From positions 1 through 33,141 of the IMG/VR virus record IMGVR_UViG_3300025098_000159: a stretch of DNA of 33,141 nucleotides; one strand, given 5' to 3'. This stretch comes from a virus. Below, one piece after another: positions 6,747 through 15,179 of this stretch (its first letter is position 1; each line of letters begins with the position of its first letter). The notes under the pieces were generated by a model, which saw only the letters and a program-made list of their open reading frames with translations, searched no databases and was not told the DNA's origin. The translations under genes were made by a program, and so were the position numbers.

Positions 6747-7652
6747 ATGGAAATGTTTAATAGGAAGGTTCTGAAAGAAAGAATAGGGCACCTTCAAAAA
6801 AATGATAAGCTCGATTACTTGGAGCAAGTAGAGGGCTATGTTATACGAAAGTGTAGCGAAAACGGAATAGAGTATGCTTACGATGTGATGGCAGAAGAGA
6901 TGCCTTACTTTAAAACAATGGCATACACAGAGTTGGCAACGTGTTTTTATTTGCAGCCAATGAACTTCAAGATAAGAGACGCACAATTGCCAGATGCGTT
7001 TCATGATAAAGATCATGAAGTTTTAGATTATGCTTCTTACTTTGTAAGTAACATAACAGATAATACTGCCAACAAGTATAAAGATAGGTTAGATGACTAC
7101 CAAAAGTGGCCAGCTAAAGACTACTTAGTAATACTTCCAGGTTCAAACAAATTAAAAGACAGATGTTGTTTGAACAAGATGAGGCACATACAGAGAGTAC
7201 ATAAGGGTAACGTTTTATTTAAACCGCATCCGATAACAACTCATCAAATCATTGGTGAGATGAAAGATTTGTTCGGACAGGAAAATGTACTGCCAAGAGA
7301 AATGGATATGTATTATTATATACAAAAGTCAAAGAAAGTATATACAACTCACTTAAGTGAAAGTGCTGTGTATGCTAGTGTTTTAGGTAAAGACATAGAA
7401 CCATTTGATGTATGGAATAATATATTTTACGGGTCTTTCTATTGTGTTAGTAATCATTTATTTGATAACAAACATGATGCAAGAAATTATATCAACAAAG
7501 TTTTTTCAAGTCCTAAGTCAGGAATTATATGTCCTAGAATAGATAAAAACTGGAAAGAAAAAGTTGATAAGTACTTTGAGTACATAACTGCTAAAAGAGA
7601 TAAGTATAAAAACTGGTTTATTGATAGCAGAAAACCAAAAAATAAAAAATAA
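6747..7652 (+). CDS. Putative GT-B-fold glycosyltransferase (KpsS/sialyltransferase-like motifs)
   Basis: The 301-residue protein has the architecture of the second half of a GT-B nucleotide-sugar transferase. A strand L-V-I-L-P-G-S-N at 127-134 opens the domain, L-F-K-P-H-P at 157-162 matches the HP motif, Y-Y-Y-I-Q-K-S-K-K-V-Y-T at 189-200 precedes T-H-L-S-E-S-A-V-Y-A at 201-210, and D-I-E-P-F follows. The HP motif plus a Ser-rich motif is the pattern of capsule/Kdo transferases of the KpsS/KpsC type and of bacterial sialyltransferases, where these residues bind the nucleotide part of the donor. The N-terminal half is not recognised. There is no signal peptide, so it would act in the host cytoplasm. 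It follows repeat protein B by 55 bases. It may glycosylate the Thr/Ser-rich fibres or alter host surface glycans; both are inference. The ATG at 6747 is used; a second in-frame ATG lies at 6753. Confidence 0.55.
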   Translation: MEMFNRKVLKERIGHLQKNDKLDYLEQVEGYVIRKCSENGIEYAYDVMAEEMPYFKTMAYTELATCFYLQPMNFKIRDAQLPDAFHDKDHEVLDYASYFVSNITDNTANKYKDRLDDYQKWPAKDYLVILPGSNKLKDRCCLNKMRHIQRVHKGNVLFKPHPITTHQIIGEMKDLFGQENVLPREMDMYYYIQKSKKVYTTHLSESAVYASVLGKDIEPFDVWNNIFYGSFYCVSNHLFDNKHDARNYINKVFSSPKSGIICPRIDKNWKEKVDKYFEYITAKRDKYKNWFIDSRKPKNKK

Positions 7653-7663
7653 AATTTAATACA

Positions 7664-7918
7664 ATGAAAATAAAAAAAGACGAACTAAAAGAATTACAGG
7701 ATAGAGTTTCTAACATAAATCAAGCTAAACTTAGACTTGGTACACTAGAAACACAAAAGATGGTTATAGCACAAGCTATAGTAAATCTACAAAGACAGCT
7801 TGAAGAGTTTCACAAGAAGCTTGACGTGTTATATGGTAACGGCGACAAAATAAGTGTTGATGTTACCACGGGTCAATATAAAAAATTAGAAAACGATGAA
7901 GCTGATAAGAAAAATTAG
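7664..7918 (+). CDS. Small coiled-coil protein, unknown function
   Basis: This 84-residue, charged protein is largely helical by inspection. Residues 1-60 show heptad-like spacing of Leu/Val/Ile (K-E-L-Q-D-R-V, L-R-L-G-T-L-E-T-Q, I-V-N-L-Q-R-Q-L-E-E-F) and fit one long coiled coil, followed by a polar C-terminus rich in Asp and Lys. The ATG follows an A/T-rich leader 11 bases after the glycosyltransferase stop. The gene overlaps the next one by 23 bases in another frame. No family is recognised. Small coiled-coil proteins before the packaging genes of tailed phages are often virion or assembly factors, but nothing here proves that. Confidence 0.6.
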   Translation: MKIKKDELKELQDRVSNINQAKLRLGTLETQKMVIAQAIVNLQRQLEEFHKKLDVLYGNGDKISVDVTTGQYKKLENDEADKKN

Positions 7919-8114
7919 TGTTGGCAAAGATTATAAAAACGATGCTATGCACTACTCTGTAGGCCAAGAGGTTTATGGAGGGCATACTATTTGCGACATC
8001 TTAGAAGATGATAGCAAGTACAGTGTGTTTATAAAAAAGAATAATGATGTGTTGCCTTGGAAAGACTTTAACAAAAACATGGCAATATCAGTTGAGTATA
8101 ACTTAGAATATTGA
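7896..8114 (+). CDS. Hypothetical 72-residue protein
   Basis: A short basic N-terminus (M-K-L-I-R-K-I) is followed by a compact beta-like region with Y-S-V-G-Q-E-V-Y-G-G-H-T-I-C-D-I and K-Y-S-V-F-I-K-K-N-N, then L-P-W-K-D-F. The pattern suggests a small beta-barrel, but no family is recognised. It overlaps the upstream coiled-coil gene by 23 bases and its TGA overlaps the TTG start of the next gene, consistent with translational coupling. An internal ATG at 7947 (M-H-Y-S-V-G) would remove the overlap and is an alternative start. Confidence 0.55.
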   Translation: MKLIRKISVGKDYKNDAMHYSVGQEVYGGHTICDILEDDSKYSVFIKKNNDVLPWKDFNKNMAISVEYNLEY

Positions 8115-8707
8115 AAGGGCTATTTGACTTTATCATAACACCAAAAGGTAAACGCTATAACAACACGAAGCAAGTAGGTGATACCGAACTCGTGCTGAAC
8201 GCTTCATTAGAAGACCATTTAATGATAAACCGTACAGGTATTGTAAAAGCGTTACCTACAGTTGGTGATACTAATATACAAGTTGGTGATGAAGTAATTC
8301 TTCACCACAATGTGTTTAGAAGGTGGTACAATGCAGAGGGGTTAGAAAAAAACAGTAGAAGCTTTATAGATGAAGATACATACTGTGTATCTAAAGATCA
8401 AATATTTTTATATAAACATAAAGGTATATGGACAGCCCCTGATGATTATTGTTTTGTAAAGCCAATAAAATCGTATGATAAACTCAGTGATGAAAAAGAG
8501 CAACCGTTAATAGGTATTTTAAAATACTCTAATAATAAATTAAACGCGCTAGGATTAACAGAAAATACTTTAGTGGGTTTTAGCCCTAATAGTAGATTTG
8601 AGTTCGTTATAGAGCGCGAGAGATTATATAGAGTGTTAACTAATTCAATTACAATTAAATATGAATATCAAGGACAAGAAGAAGAATATAATCCAAGCTG
8701 GGTATAA
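8111..8707 (+). CDS. Possible GroES-like co-chaperonin (TTG start)
   Basis: The 198-residue protein has a beta-barrel pattern similar to the co-chaperonin fold: N-R-T-G-I-V-K-A-L-P at 40-49, Q-V-G-D-E-V-I-L-H-H-N-V-F at 57-69, then a charged loop, and later Y-C-F-V-K-P-I. The x-G-x-V...P...V-G-D-x-V arrangement is the core signature of GroES-type barrels, and several tailed phages encode such proteins (for example T4 gp31) to help fold their capsid protein. A location just upstream of packaging and capsid genes fits. A short loop-like stretch (about 70-85, Y-N-A-E-G-L) could be the mobile loop but is not diagnostic. The start is a TTG overlapping the previous stop (TTGA); the next in-frame ATG would remove 37 residues. 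The family call is tentative. Confidence 0.4.
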   Translation: MKGLFDFIITPKGKRYNNTKQVGDTELVLNASLEDHLMINRTGIVKALPTVGDTNIQVGDEVILHHNVFRRWYNAEGLEKNSRSFIDEDTYCVSKDQIFLYKHKGIWTAPDDYCFVKPIKSYDKLSDEKEQPLIGILKYSNNKLNALGLTENTLVGFSPNSRFEFVIERERLYRVLTNSITIKYEYQGQEEEYNPSWV

Positions 8708-8933
8708 AGCTGTTGATGAATTAATCAAAGTTGCTAAAGAAGAAATTGTAGATACAGAAGAGGATGTATCTGCTGATAGATTAAAAAATGCCGCAGCAAC
8801 TAAAAAGCTAGCTATATTTGATGCGTTTGAGATATTAAATAAAATACAAGACGAGCAGAACATGCTTGATGGTAAAGTGCAAGAAGATAAAACACAAGCC
8901 TTTGGCGGCTTTGCTGAAAACAGATCTAAATAA
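8661..8933 (+). CDS. Probable small terminase subunit
   Basis: This 90-residue helical protein has a basic N-terminus (M-N-I-K-D-K-K-K) and a central segment A-D-R-L-K-N-A-A-A-T-K-K-L-A-I-F-D-A-F followed by E-I-L-N-K-I. It lies immediately upstream of the large terminase, which it overlaps by one base (TAATG), the classical position of the DNA-recognition subunit of the packaging motor. It also overlaps the preceding gene by 47 bases. Small terminase subunits vary greatly in sequence, so the call rests mostly on position, size and helical character. A packaging accessory or head-assembly protein is the main alternative. Confidence 0.5.
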   Translation: MNIKDKKKNIIQAGYKAVDELIKVAKEEIVDTEEDVSADRLKNAAATKKLAIFDAFEILNKIQDEQNMLDGKVQEDKTQAFGGFAENRSK

Positions 8934-11146
8934 TGTATAACCAAACATTATGTAAAATTGTTGAACCTATAAAATTAACAACAATAAATAGGTTAAACAA
9001 AAGCAAAAAGTGGAAGTATGGATATAACAAAGAACATGATGTTGTTGTTATATCTAAAACAGGCATGATAGGTGATATAATAGAAATACAAAATCTACAA
9101 ATAGCATTACCTAAACAACCAAAGAAAATACATAAGTTTAAAAAGGACAAATGGGAAGTAACACCATATCCAAAAGAACTTAATAGGATAAAATCTATAT
9201 TTGATTGGAGAGATTATCCTAATGAATTTAAAAGCAAGTATATTGATTATATTGAAGAAGAGTTTACAAAGAGAGAAAATGGCTTCTGGTTTTATAACAA
9301 AGGCATTGCTACTTATATTACTGGTACTCATTACATGTACCTCCAATGGTCAAAGATTGACGTCGGACACCCTGATTTTAGAGAAGCAAATAGATTATTC
9401 TTTATTTTTTGGGAGGCATGTAAAGCGGATGCCAGAAGTTATGGTATGTGCTATCTCAAAAACAGACGCTCAGGCTTTTCTTTTATGGCGTCGGGGGAAA
9501 CAGTTAACCTCGCCACAATATCTTCCGATGCACGTTTCGGGGTATTGTCCAAATCTGGTGCCGATGCGAAGAAAATGTTCACGGATAAAATTGTCCCGAT
9601 TTCGGTCAACTATCCTTTCTTCTTTAAACCGATCCAAGACGGGATGGACAGACCCAAAACAGAGTTGGCTTATAGAGTACCTGCTTCAAAGCTTACTAGA
9701 AGAAAACTCACCGCAAGTTCCGAAGATCAACCTGAAGAACTCACGGGGCTCGATACAACTATTGACTGGAAAAATACCGGTGATAATTCGTATGACGGAG
9801 AAAAATTAAAGTTATTAGTACACGATGAAAGTGGTAAGTGGGAAAGACCAGATAATATACTAAACAACTGGCGAGTAACTAAAACCACATTACGATTAGG
9901 TAGTAGAGTTATTGGTAAGTGTATGATGGGCTCAACTTGTAACGCGTTAGACAAAGGTGGTGATAATTTTAAGAAATTATATTATAACTCTGACGTAACT
10001 AAAAGAAATAAAAATGGCCAGACAGCTTCAGGACTATATTCGTTTTTTATACCAATGGAGTGGAACTATGAAGGCTTTATGGATGAGTATGGCTTACCTG
10101 TGTTTGATACACCAGATAACGAGGTCTACGGTCCACACAATGACCTTATTGATACTGGCGTTATAGATCATTGGCAAAATGAAGCTGATGGTTTGAAGAA
10201 CGACCAAGACGCGTTAAATGAATTTTATAGACAGTTTCCAAGAACTGAAGAGCACGCGTTTAGAGATGAAACTAAAAACAGTATATTTAATTTAGTAAAG
10301 ATATACGAGCAAATAGATTACAATGAAGAAACAAATCAAGGTATATCTATTGGTAATTTTCAATGGATTAACGGGGTAAAAGATTCAAAAGTACAATTTT
10401 ATCCTGATCCAAGAGGTAGATTTAGAATTAGTTGGGTGCCACCAACTCACTTACAAAATAGAGTAATTGACAAAAATGGCACTAAATATCCAGGCAATGA
10501 GCACATGGGTGCTTTTGGTTGTGATAGTTATGATATATCAGGTACTGTAGATGGTTTAGGATCTAACGGCGCTTTACATGGTTTAACAAAGTTTAGCATG
10601 GAAGACGCACCACCTAGTCAGTTCTTTTTAGAATACGTGGCTAGACCAGCAACAGCTGAAATATTTTTTGAAGACGTTTTAATGGCGTTGGTATTTTATG
10701 GTATGCCAATACTTGCAGAAAACAACAAACCACGTTTATTATATCATTTAAGAAGAAGAGGTTATAGAGGTTATTCAATGAATAGACCAGATAAAGTTTG
10801 GAATAAATTATCACAAAGTGAAAAAGAAATAGGTGGTATACCAAACTCTAGTGAAGACATAAAGCAAGCTCATGCGGCAGCAATTGAAACTTACATACAA
10901 GAACATGTGGGTTTAAAACCAGATGGAGGTTGTGGCAATATGTATTTTAACAGAACACTAAATGATTGGTCGAAATTTGATATTACTAAGCGTACTAAGT
11001 TTGATGCTACTATTAGCAGCGGTCTTGCGATTATGGCTTGTAATAGACACTTGTATCAACCGAATAAAAAAATTGAAAGAGCGAAAGTAAACTTAAGTTT
11101 TTCAAAGTATAATAATGAAGGATTTACTTCACAAATAATAAAATAA
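8933..11146 (+). CDS. terL: Terminase large subunit (packaging ATPase/nuclease)
   Basis: The 737-residue protein has the two-domain plan of a phage DNA-packaging motor. A degenerate Walker A-like loop, K-N-R-R-S-G-F-S at 176-183, is followed by Walker B L-K-L-L-V-H-D-E with D298 and E299 as the presumed Mg and catalytic acids. The C-terminal RNase H-like nuclease begins around G-A-F-G-C-D-S-Y-D (D531), with further conserved acidic and Arg segments after it. It translocates DNA into the prohead through the portal and cuts concatemers. The start is the ATG overlapping the upstream stop by one base; the portal gene follows after 3 bases. The stretch between Walker A and B (about 9449-9790) uses codons unlike the rest of the gene, with many CTC, GGG, TCC and CCG, hinting at a mosaic exchange. 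Confidence 0.9.
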   Translation: MYNQTLCKIVEPIKLTTINRLNKSKKWKYGYNKEHDVVVISKTGMIGDIIEIQNLQIALPKQPKKIHKFKKDKWEVTPYPKELNRIKSIFDWRDYPNEFKSKYIDYIEEEFTKRENGFWFYNKGIATYITGTHYMYLQWSKIDVGHPDFREANRLFFIFWEACKADARSYGMCYLKNRRSGFSFMASGETVNLATISSDARFGVLSKSGADAKKMFTDKIVPISVNYPFFFKPIQDGMDRPKTELAYRVPASKLTRRKLTASSEDQPEELTGLDTTIDWKNTGDNSYDGEKLKLLVHDESGKWERPDNILNNWRVTKTTLRLGSRVIGKCMMGSTCNALDKGGDNFKKLYYNSDVTKRNKNGQTASGLYSFFIPMEWNYEGFMDEYGLPVFDTPDNEVYGPHNDLIDTGVIDHWQNEADGLKNDQDALNEFYRQFPRTEEHAFRDETKNSIFNLVKIYEQIDYNEETNQGISIGNFQWINGVKDSKVQFYPDPRGRFRISWVPPTHLQNRVIDKNGTKYPGNEHMGAFGCDSYDISGTVDGLGSNGALHGLTKFSMEDAPPSQFFLEYVARPATAEIFFEDVLMALVFYGMPILAENNKPRLLYHLRRRGYRGYSMNRPDKVWNKLSQSEKEIGGIPNSSEDIKQAHAAAIETYIQEHVGLKPDGGCGNMYFNRTLNDWSKFDITKRTKFDATISSGLAIMACNRHLYQPNKKIERAKVNLSFSKYNNEGFTSQIIK

Positions 11147-11149
11147 AAC

Positions 11150-13534
11150 ATGAACACAAAGAGCGCACAAAATTATTTTCCAAGTCAAGTAGTTAGTGAC
11201 CAAGAAAAAAACAGCTACGAATATGGATTAAAAGTAGCTCAAGCAATTGAAGCTGAATGGTTTGGTAAAGACTTTAATTCTAATAGATTTAGTTTAAACC
11301 AACAAGATTTTCATAAACTAAGACTATACGCAAGAGGCGAACAATCAGTTCAAAAATATAAAGATGAATTATCTATTAATGGTGATTTGTCATATCTTAA
11401 TTTAGACTGGACACCAGTTCCTATAGTTCCAAAATTTGTTGATATTGTTGTAAATGGTATAGCTGAAAGAGGTTATGACTTAAAAGCATATTCTCAAGAT
11501 CCGTTTGGTGTAAAGCAAAGAACAGATTATATGGAATCTATTGTTAGAGACATGCAGACATCTGAAATAAATGACGAAGCATATGTAACGTTAGGTTTAA
11601 ATGTTTATGAAAACGATCCATTATCTTTACCTAAAACAACTGAAGAACTAGAGCTACATATGCAGCTTGATTACAAACAATCAATTGAAATAGCCGAAGA
11701 ACAATCACTTAATGTTTTATTTGATGGTAATAAATACGACAACACGTTAAAAAGATTGTACTATGATTTAACAGTACTTGGTATAGCCGCTGTTAAAAAT
11801 AACTTTGATACATCATCCGGTATAACTGTTGAGTATGTAGATCCTGCAAACTTAGTGTATTCTTACACTGAATCGCCTTATTTTGATGATATATATTATT
11901 GTGGCGAAGTAAAAAACATACCTATCAACGAGCTTAAAAAACAATTTCCACATTTAACAAACGAAGATTTATTAGAGATAGAAGATCAACCACATCAAAA
12001 TGCTTATGCAGCAAATAGGTATAGTTCATCTTATAATGATAACAACGTAGATAATAATATAGCGCAAGTTTTATACTTTAATTATAAGACATATAATAAT
12101 GAGGTATATAAACTAAAACAAACAGCAGCTGGTGGATCTAGAGTTATACCAAAAGATGATTCATTTGAAGCTGTTGGAGATGTTCCATTTGAAAAATTAT
12201 CTAACTCATTAGAGGTTTTATATGAAGGCGCTTTAATATTAGGCACAAAAAAATTACTAAAATGGAATTTAGCAGAAAACATGTTAAGACCAAAGAGTAA
12301 CTATACTAAAGTTAAAATGAATTACGCTATTCACGCGCCAAGAATATATAAAGGCAGAATAGAATCTTTAGTAAAAAGAATAACAGGCTTTGCTGACATG
12401 ATACAGCTAACGCACCTAAAGTTACAACAAGTAATGTCACGTATGGTTCCTGACGGTGTTTATTTAGATGCTGATGGTTTAGCTGAAGTTGATTTAGGTA
12501 ATGGTACAAATTACAACCCACAGGAAGCGTTAAATATGTTCTTTCAAACTGGTAGTATAATAGGTAGATCATTAACACAAGAAGGTGATCCTAATCCAGG
12601 TAAAGTACCTATACAAGAAATAGCAAGTGGTAATGGTGGCGCTAAGTTACAAAGTTTAATAGGCACATACAATTATTACTTGCAAATGATAAGAGATGTA
12701 ACTGGTTTAAACGAAGCAAGAGACGCTAGCACACCGGATAAAAACGCTTTAGTCGGTATTCAAAAGTTAGCGGCAGCTAATTCAAATGTTGCTACTAGAC
12801 ATATACTTCAAGGTGGTTTACATTTAACAGTAGAAACCGCAGAAGCTTTAGCATTAAGAATATCTGATGTTTTAGAATACTCTTCAACAAGAGATGCTTT
12901 TATACAATCTATAGGAGCTCACAATGTAGCATCATTAGAAGAATTACAAGAGCTACATTTATATGACTTTGGAATATTTTTAACTTTAGCTCCTGATGAA
13001 GAAGAAAAGCAATTACTTGAAAATAACATACAAATGGCTTTACAGTCAAATAGTATTGAACTAGAGGATGCTATAGATGTAAGAAATATAAAAAATCTAA
13101 AATTAGCAAATCAAATGCTAAAAGTAAGACGCCAGAAAAAAATAAAGATGGACCAGATGTTAGCTCAGCAAAATATAGAATCGCAAGCTCAAGCTAATGC
13201 ACAAGCGCAACAGGTTGCTGCTCAAGCTGAAGTTCAAAAGCAAAATGCTATAAATTCTTTAAAATTACAAGGTGACGCACAAAAGGCTGAGCTAGAAGCT
13301 AACAAGTTACAACTTGAAGCTGAACTTAAAAAAGACTTAATGGCACAAGAGTTTGAATACAACTTAGCTTTAAAAAATCTAGAGCATAGTTCTATTGCAG
13401 CTAGAGAGGAAGAGGGTAGAAAAGATGATGCAAGTAAACAAGCAATTGCTGCAAGAAAAAATAAAAATTTTGAATCTTCAGGTAATGATATAATGAGTGG
13501 GAGTATTGGTTTAGGAAGATTTGAACCAAGTTAA
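11150..13534 (+). CDS. Portal protein
   Basis: A 794-residue protein directly behind the large terminase, of the large portal type seen in crAss-like and other marine podoviruses. Features include an N-terminal helical part with W-T-P-V-P-I-V-P-K-F-V-D-I-V, a central G-F-A-D-M-I-Q-L-T-H-L-K-L-Q-Q segment, and the strongly portal-like D-V-T-G-L-N-E-A-R-D-A-S at about 515-527 followed by A-L-V-G-I-Q-K-L. Residues from about 655 to 770 form a long Gln/Ala/Glu-rich coiled coil, the likely barrel extension inside the capsid. The dodecameric ring would sit at the unique vertex, bind TerL during packaging and connectors afterwards. The last residues are Gly/Ser-rich. Confidence 0.88.
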   Translation: MNTKSAQNYFPSQVVSDQEKNSYEYGLKVAQAIEAEWFGKDFNSNRFSLNQQDFHKLRLYARGEQSVQKYKDELSINGDLSYLNLDWTPVPIVPKFVDIVVNGIAERGYDLKAYSQDPFGVKQRTDYMESIVRDMQTSEINDEAYVTLGLNVYENDPLSLPKTTEELELHMQLDYKQSIEIAEEQSLNVLFDGNKYDNTLKRLYYDLTVLGIAAVKNNFDTSSGITVEYVDPANLVYSYTESPYFDDIYYCGEVKNIPINELKKQFPHLTNEDLLEIEDQPHQNAYAANRYSSSYNDNNVDNNIAQVLYFNYKTYNNEVYKLKQTAAGGSRVIPKDDSFEAVGDVPFEKLSNSLEVLYEGALILGTKKLLKWNLAENMLRPKSNYTKVKMNYAIHAPRIYKGRIESLVKRITGFADMIQLTHLKLQQVMSRMVPDGVYLDADGLAEVDLGNGTNYNPQEALNMFFQTGSIIGRSLTQEGDPNPGKVPIQEIASGNGGAKLQSLIGTYNYYLQMIRDVTGLNEARDASTPDKNALVGIQKLAAANSNVATRHILQGGLHLTVETAEALALRISDVLEYSSTRDAFIQSIGAHNVASLEELQELHLYDFGIFLTLAPDEEEKQLLENNIQMALQSNSIELEDAIDVRNIKNLKLANQMLKVRRQKKIKMDQMLAQQNIESQAQANAQAQQVAAQAEVQKQNAINSLKLQGDAQKAELEANKLQLEAELKKDLMAQEFEYNLALKNLEHSSIAAREEEGRKDDASKQAIAARKNKNFESSGNDIMSGSIGLGRFEPS

Positions 13535-13558
13535 TGTTTAACAAATAAATAAATAATA

Positions 13559-13915
13559 ATGGCAATAGTAACTAACGATTGGACTGGTAAAATTACTGGA
13601 TCCGTTTTTCAAGTAGGAGGTGGTGATCCTATTGTACCGCCAACTGGTCATGTATTTGTAGCAATCACAGCTCTAGCCGCAACTGATTTTGTAGCTTCAG
13701 GTGGTCTAGTCGCAGATGATGCAACTGTATGGGCTAACACTGAAGATGCTGCTAATGATTTAGCTGCAGACTCTGAAACAATAAGCGAAGGATCTGGTGG
13801 TGTACAAATAAATGCTACAAACTTAGATTTACCAGCTGGCACTACAATTTATGGTAGATATACAAAAATTGATATCAACGCTGGACAAATTATAGCATAC
13901 ATAGGAAAAGCTTAA
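13559..13915 (+). CDS. Small putative capsid decoration or head protein
   Basis: A 118-residue acidic, beta-rich protein without Cys and with many small residues (Ala, Gly, Thr, Val). It begins M-A-I-V-T-N-D-W-T-G and ends T-I-Y-G-R-Y-T-K-I-D-I-N-A-G-Q-I-I-A-Y-I-G-K-A, a C-terminal pattern in which strands alternate with turns. It lies between portal and scaffold genes, where tailed phages often encode head decoration or head-fibre proteins. The ATG follows an A/T-only leader of short TAAATAA repeats, without Shine-Dalgarno. No family is recognised; the structural role is inferred from place and composition. Confidence 0.5.
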   Translation: MAIVTNDWTGKITGSVFQVGGGDPIVPPTGHVFVAITALAATDFVASGGLVADDATVWANTEDAANDLAADSETISEGSGGVQINATNLDLPAGTTIYGRYTKIDINAGQIIAYIGKA

Positions 13916-13960
13916 GAAATTGTACGAGAGTACATATGTTTAATTTTATAATATTATATT

Positions 13961-15151
13961 ATGGCAAATGATGAGAAAAACGTCAATATAGACGAAAAAA
14001 ACGCCGAGTCACCACAGGGTGACGGTAAGGTAAAAAAACCTCGTCTTAAAAAGTTTCAACAAGATGAAGAACCTATAAAGGTAAATCTTGCTGAGCCAAA
14101 AGAAGAAGAGGTTAAAGAAGAAGAACAACCTAAAGAAGAAGTAAAGCAAGAGGAAACACCTGTTGTTGAAGAGGTGGTAGAAGAGAAAAAAGAAGAGGTT
14201 GTTGAAGAAAAAGAAGATCCAGTTGTTGAAGAGGTAACTGATGAAGAAGTAGAGGAAAAGGTAGAAGAAGTACAAGAAGCAGTTGAAGAGGCGATTGAAA
14301 AGGCAGAAGAAACTGGTGAAGAGTTACCAGAGAATATCCAAAAGCTTATGAAGTTTATGGAAGAAACTGGTGGTGATCTTGAGGATTATGTTAAGTTAAA
14401 TCAAGACTATAGTAAATTTGATGACACGGCGTTATTAAGAGAATACTATAGACAAACTAAACCACATTTATCAAGTGATGAGGTTGACTTTTTAATGGAA
14501 GACTCATTTACTTACGATGAAGATGTTGATGATCCTAAGAACATCAAGCGAAAGAAATTAGCGTTTAAAGAGCAAGTTGCCGACGCTAGAGCCCAATTAG
14601 ACAGGCAAAAGTCTAAATACTATGAAGAGATTAATGCTGGTGTTAAGTTAACACCTGACCAAAAAAAGGCTATTGATTTCTTTAATAGATACAATAAAGA
14701 ACGAGGTGAGCAAGATAAAATTGCAAAGCAACGTAAATCTGTATTTCAACAAAGAACTAAAGATGTATTCAACAAAAACTTTAAAGGTTTTGAATATAAC
14801 ATTGGTGAAAAGAAATTTAGATTTAATGTTAAAGATGCAAACAATGTTCAAGAGCAGCAGAGTGATATTAATAATTTTGTTAACAAATTTGTTGATAATA
14901 AAAGTAATACAATATCTGATGCAAAGGGATATCATAAATCTTTGTTTACCGCAATGAACGCAGACAGCGTTGCGAATCATTTTTACGAACAAGGCCGAGC
15001 TGATGCTATAAAAGAAAGTATAGCTAAAGCAAAAAACGTTAGCATGGAACCTAGACAAGGTTTAGGTGAAGTTGAAGCGGGTGGTATGAAAGTAAAAATT
15101 TTACAAGACAATGATATGAGTTCATTTCGTTTTAAACCAAAAACAAAATAA
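13961..15151 (+). CDS. Acidic scaffolding-like prohead core protein
   Basis: The first 130 residues of this 396-residue protein are extremely rich in Glu, Lys and Val (runs such as E-E-V-V-E-E-K-K-E-E-V-V-E-E-K) and are probably disordered or coiled-coil. The middle and C-terminal thirds are helical and charged, and the chain ends with a short basic tail S-F-R-F-K-P-K-T-K. An elongated acidic body with a basic C-terminus directly upstream of the major capsid gene is the classic scaffold arrangement, in which the tail binds the capsid protein during prohead assembly. No protease motif was seen. The E/K/V block is an internally repetitive low-complexity region. An alternative is an internal head protein retained in the virion. 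Confidence 0.65.
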   Translation: MANDEKNVNIDEKNAESPQGDGKVKKPRLKKFQQDEEPIKVNLAEPKEEEVKEEEQPKEEVKQEETPVVEEVVEEKKEEVVEEKEDPVVEEVTDEEVEEKVEEVQEAVEEAIEKAEETGEELPENIQKLMKFMEETGGDLEDYVKLNQDYSKFDDTALLREYYRQTKPHLSSDEVDFLMEDSFTYDEDVDDPKNIKRKKLAFKEQVADARAQLDRQKSKYYEEINAGVKLTPDQKKAIDFFNRYNKERGEQDKIAKQRKSVFQQRTKDVFNKNFKGFEYNIGEKKFRFNVKDANNVQEQQSDINNFVNKFVDNKSNTISDAKGYHKSLFTAMNADSVANHFYEQGRADAIKESIAKAKNVSMEPRQGLGEVEAGGMKVKILQDNDMSSFRFKPKTK

Positions 15152-15179
15152 AGTTTAACAATTATAAATATAAATAATT

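Noticed and set aside
9201-9809. 202-residue + strand frame inside terL
   Set aside because: It overlaps the conserved ATPase core in another frame and has low plausibility as a protein. Its length comes from the local codon shift noted in the terL finding.
13921-13934. TGTAC-GAGA-GTACA hairpin before the scaffold gene
   Set aside because: Only five pairs with a GNRA-type loop and no T-run; too weak to call a regulatory element.
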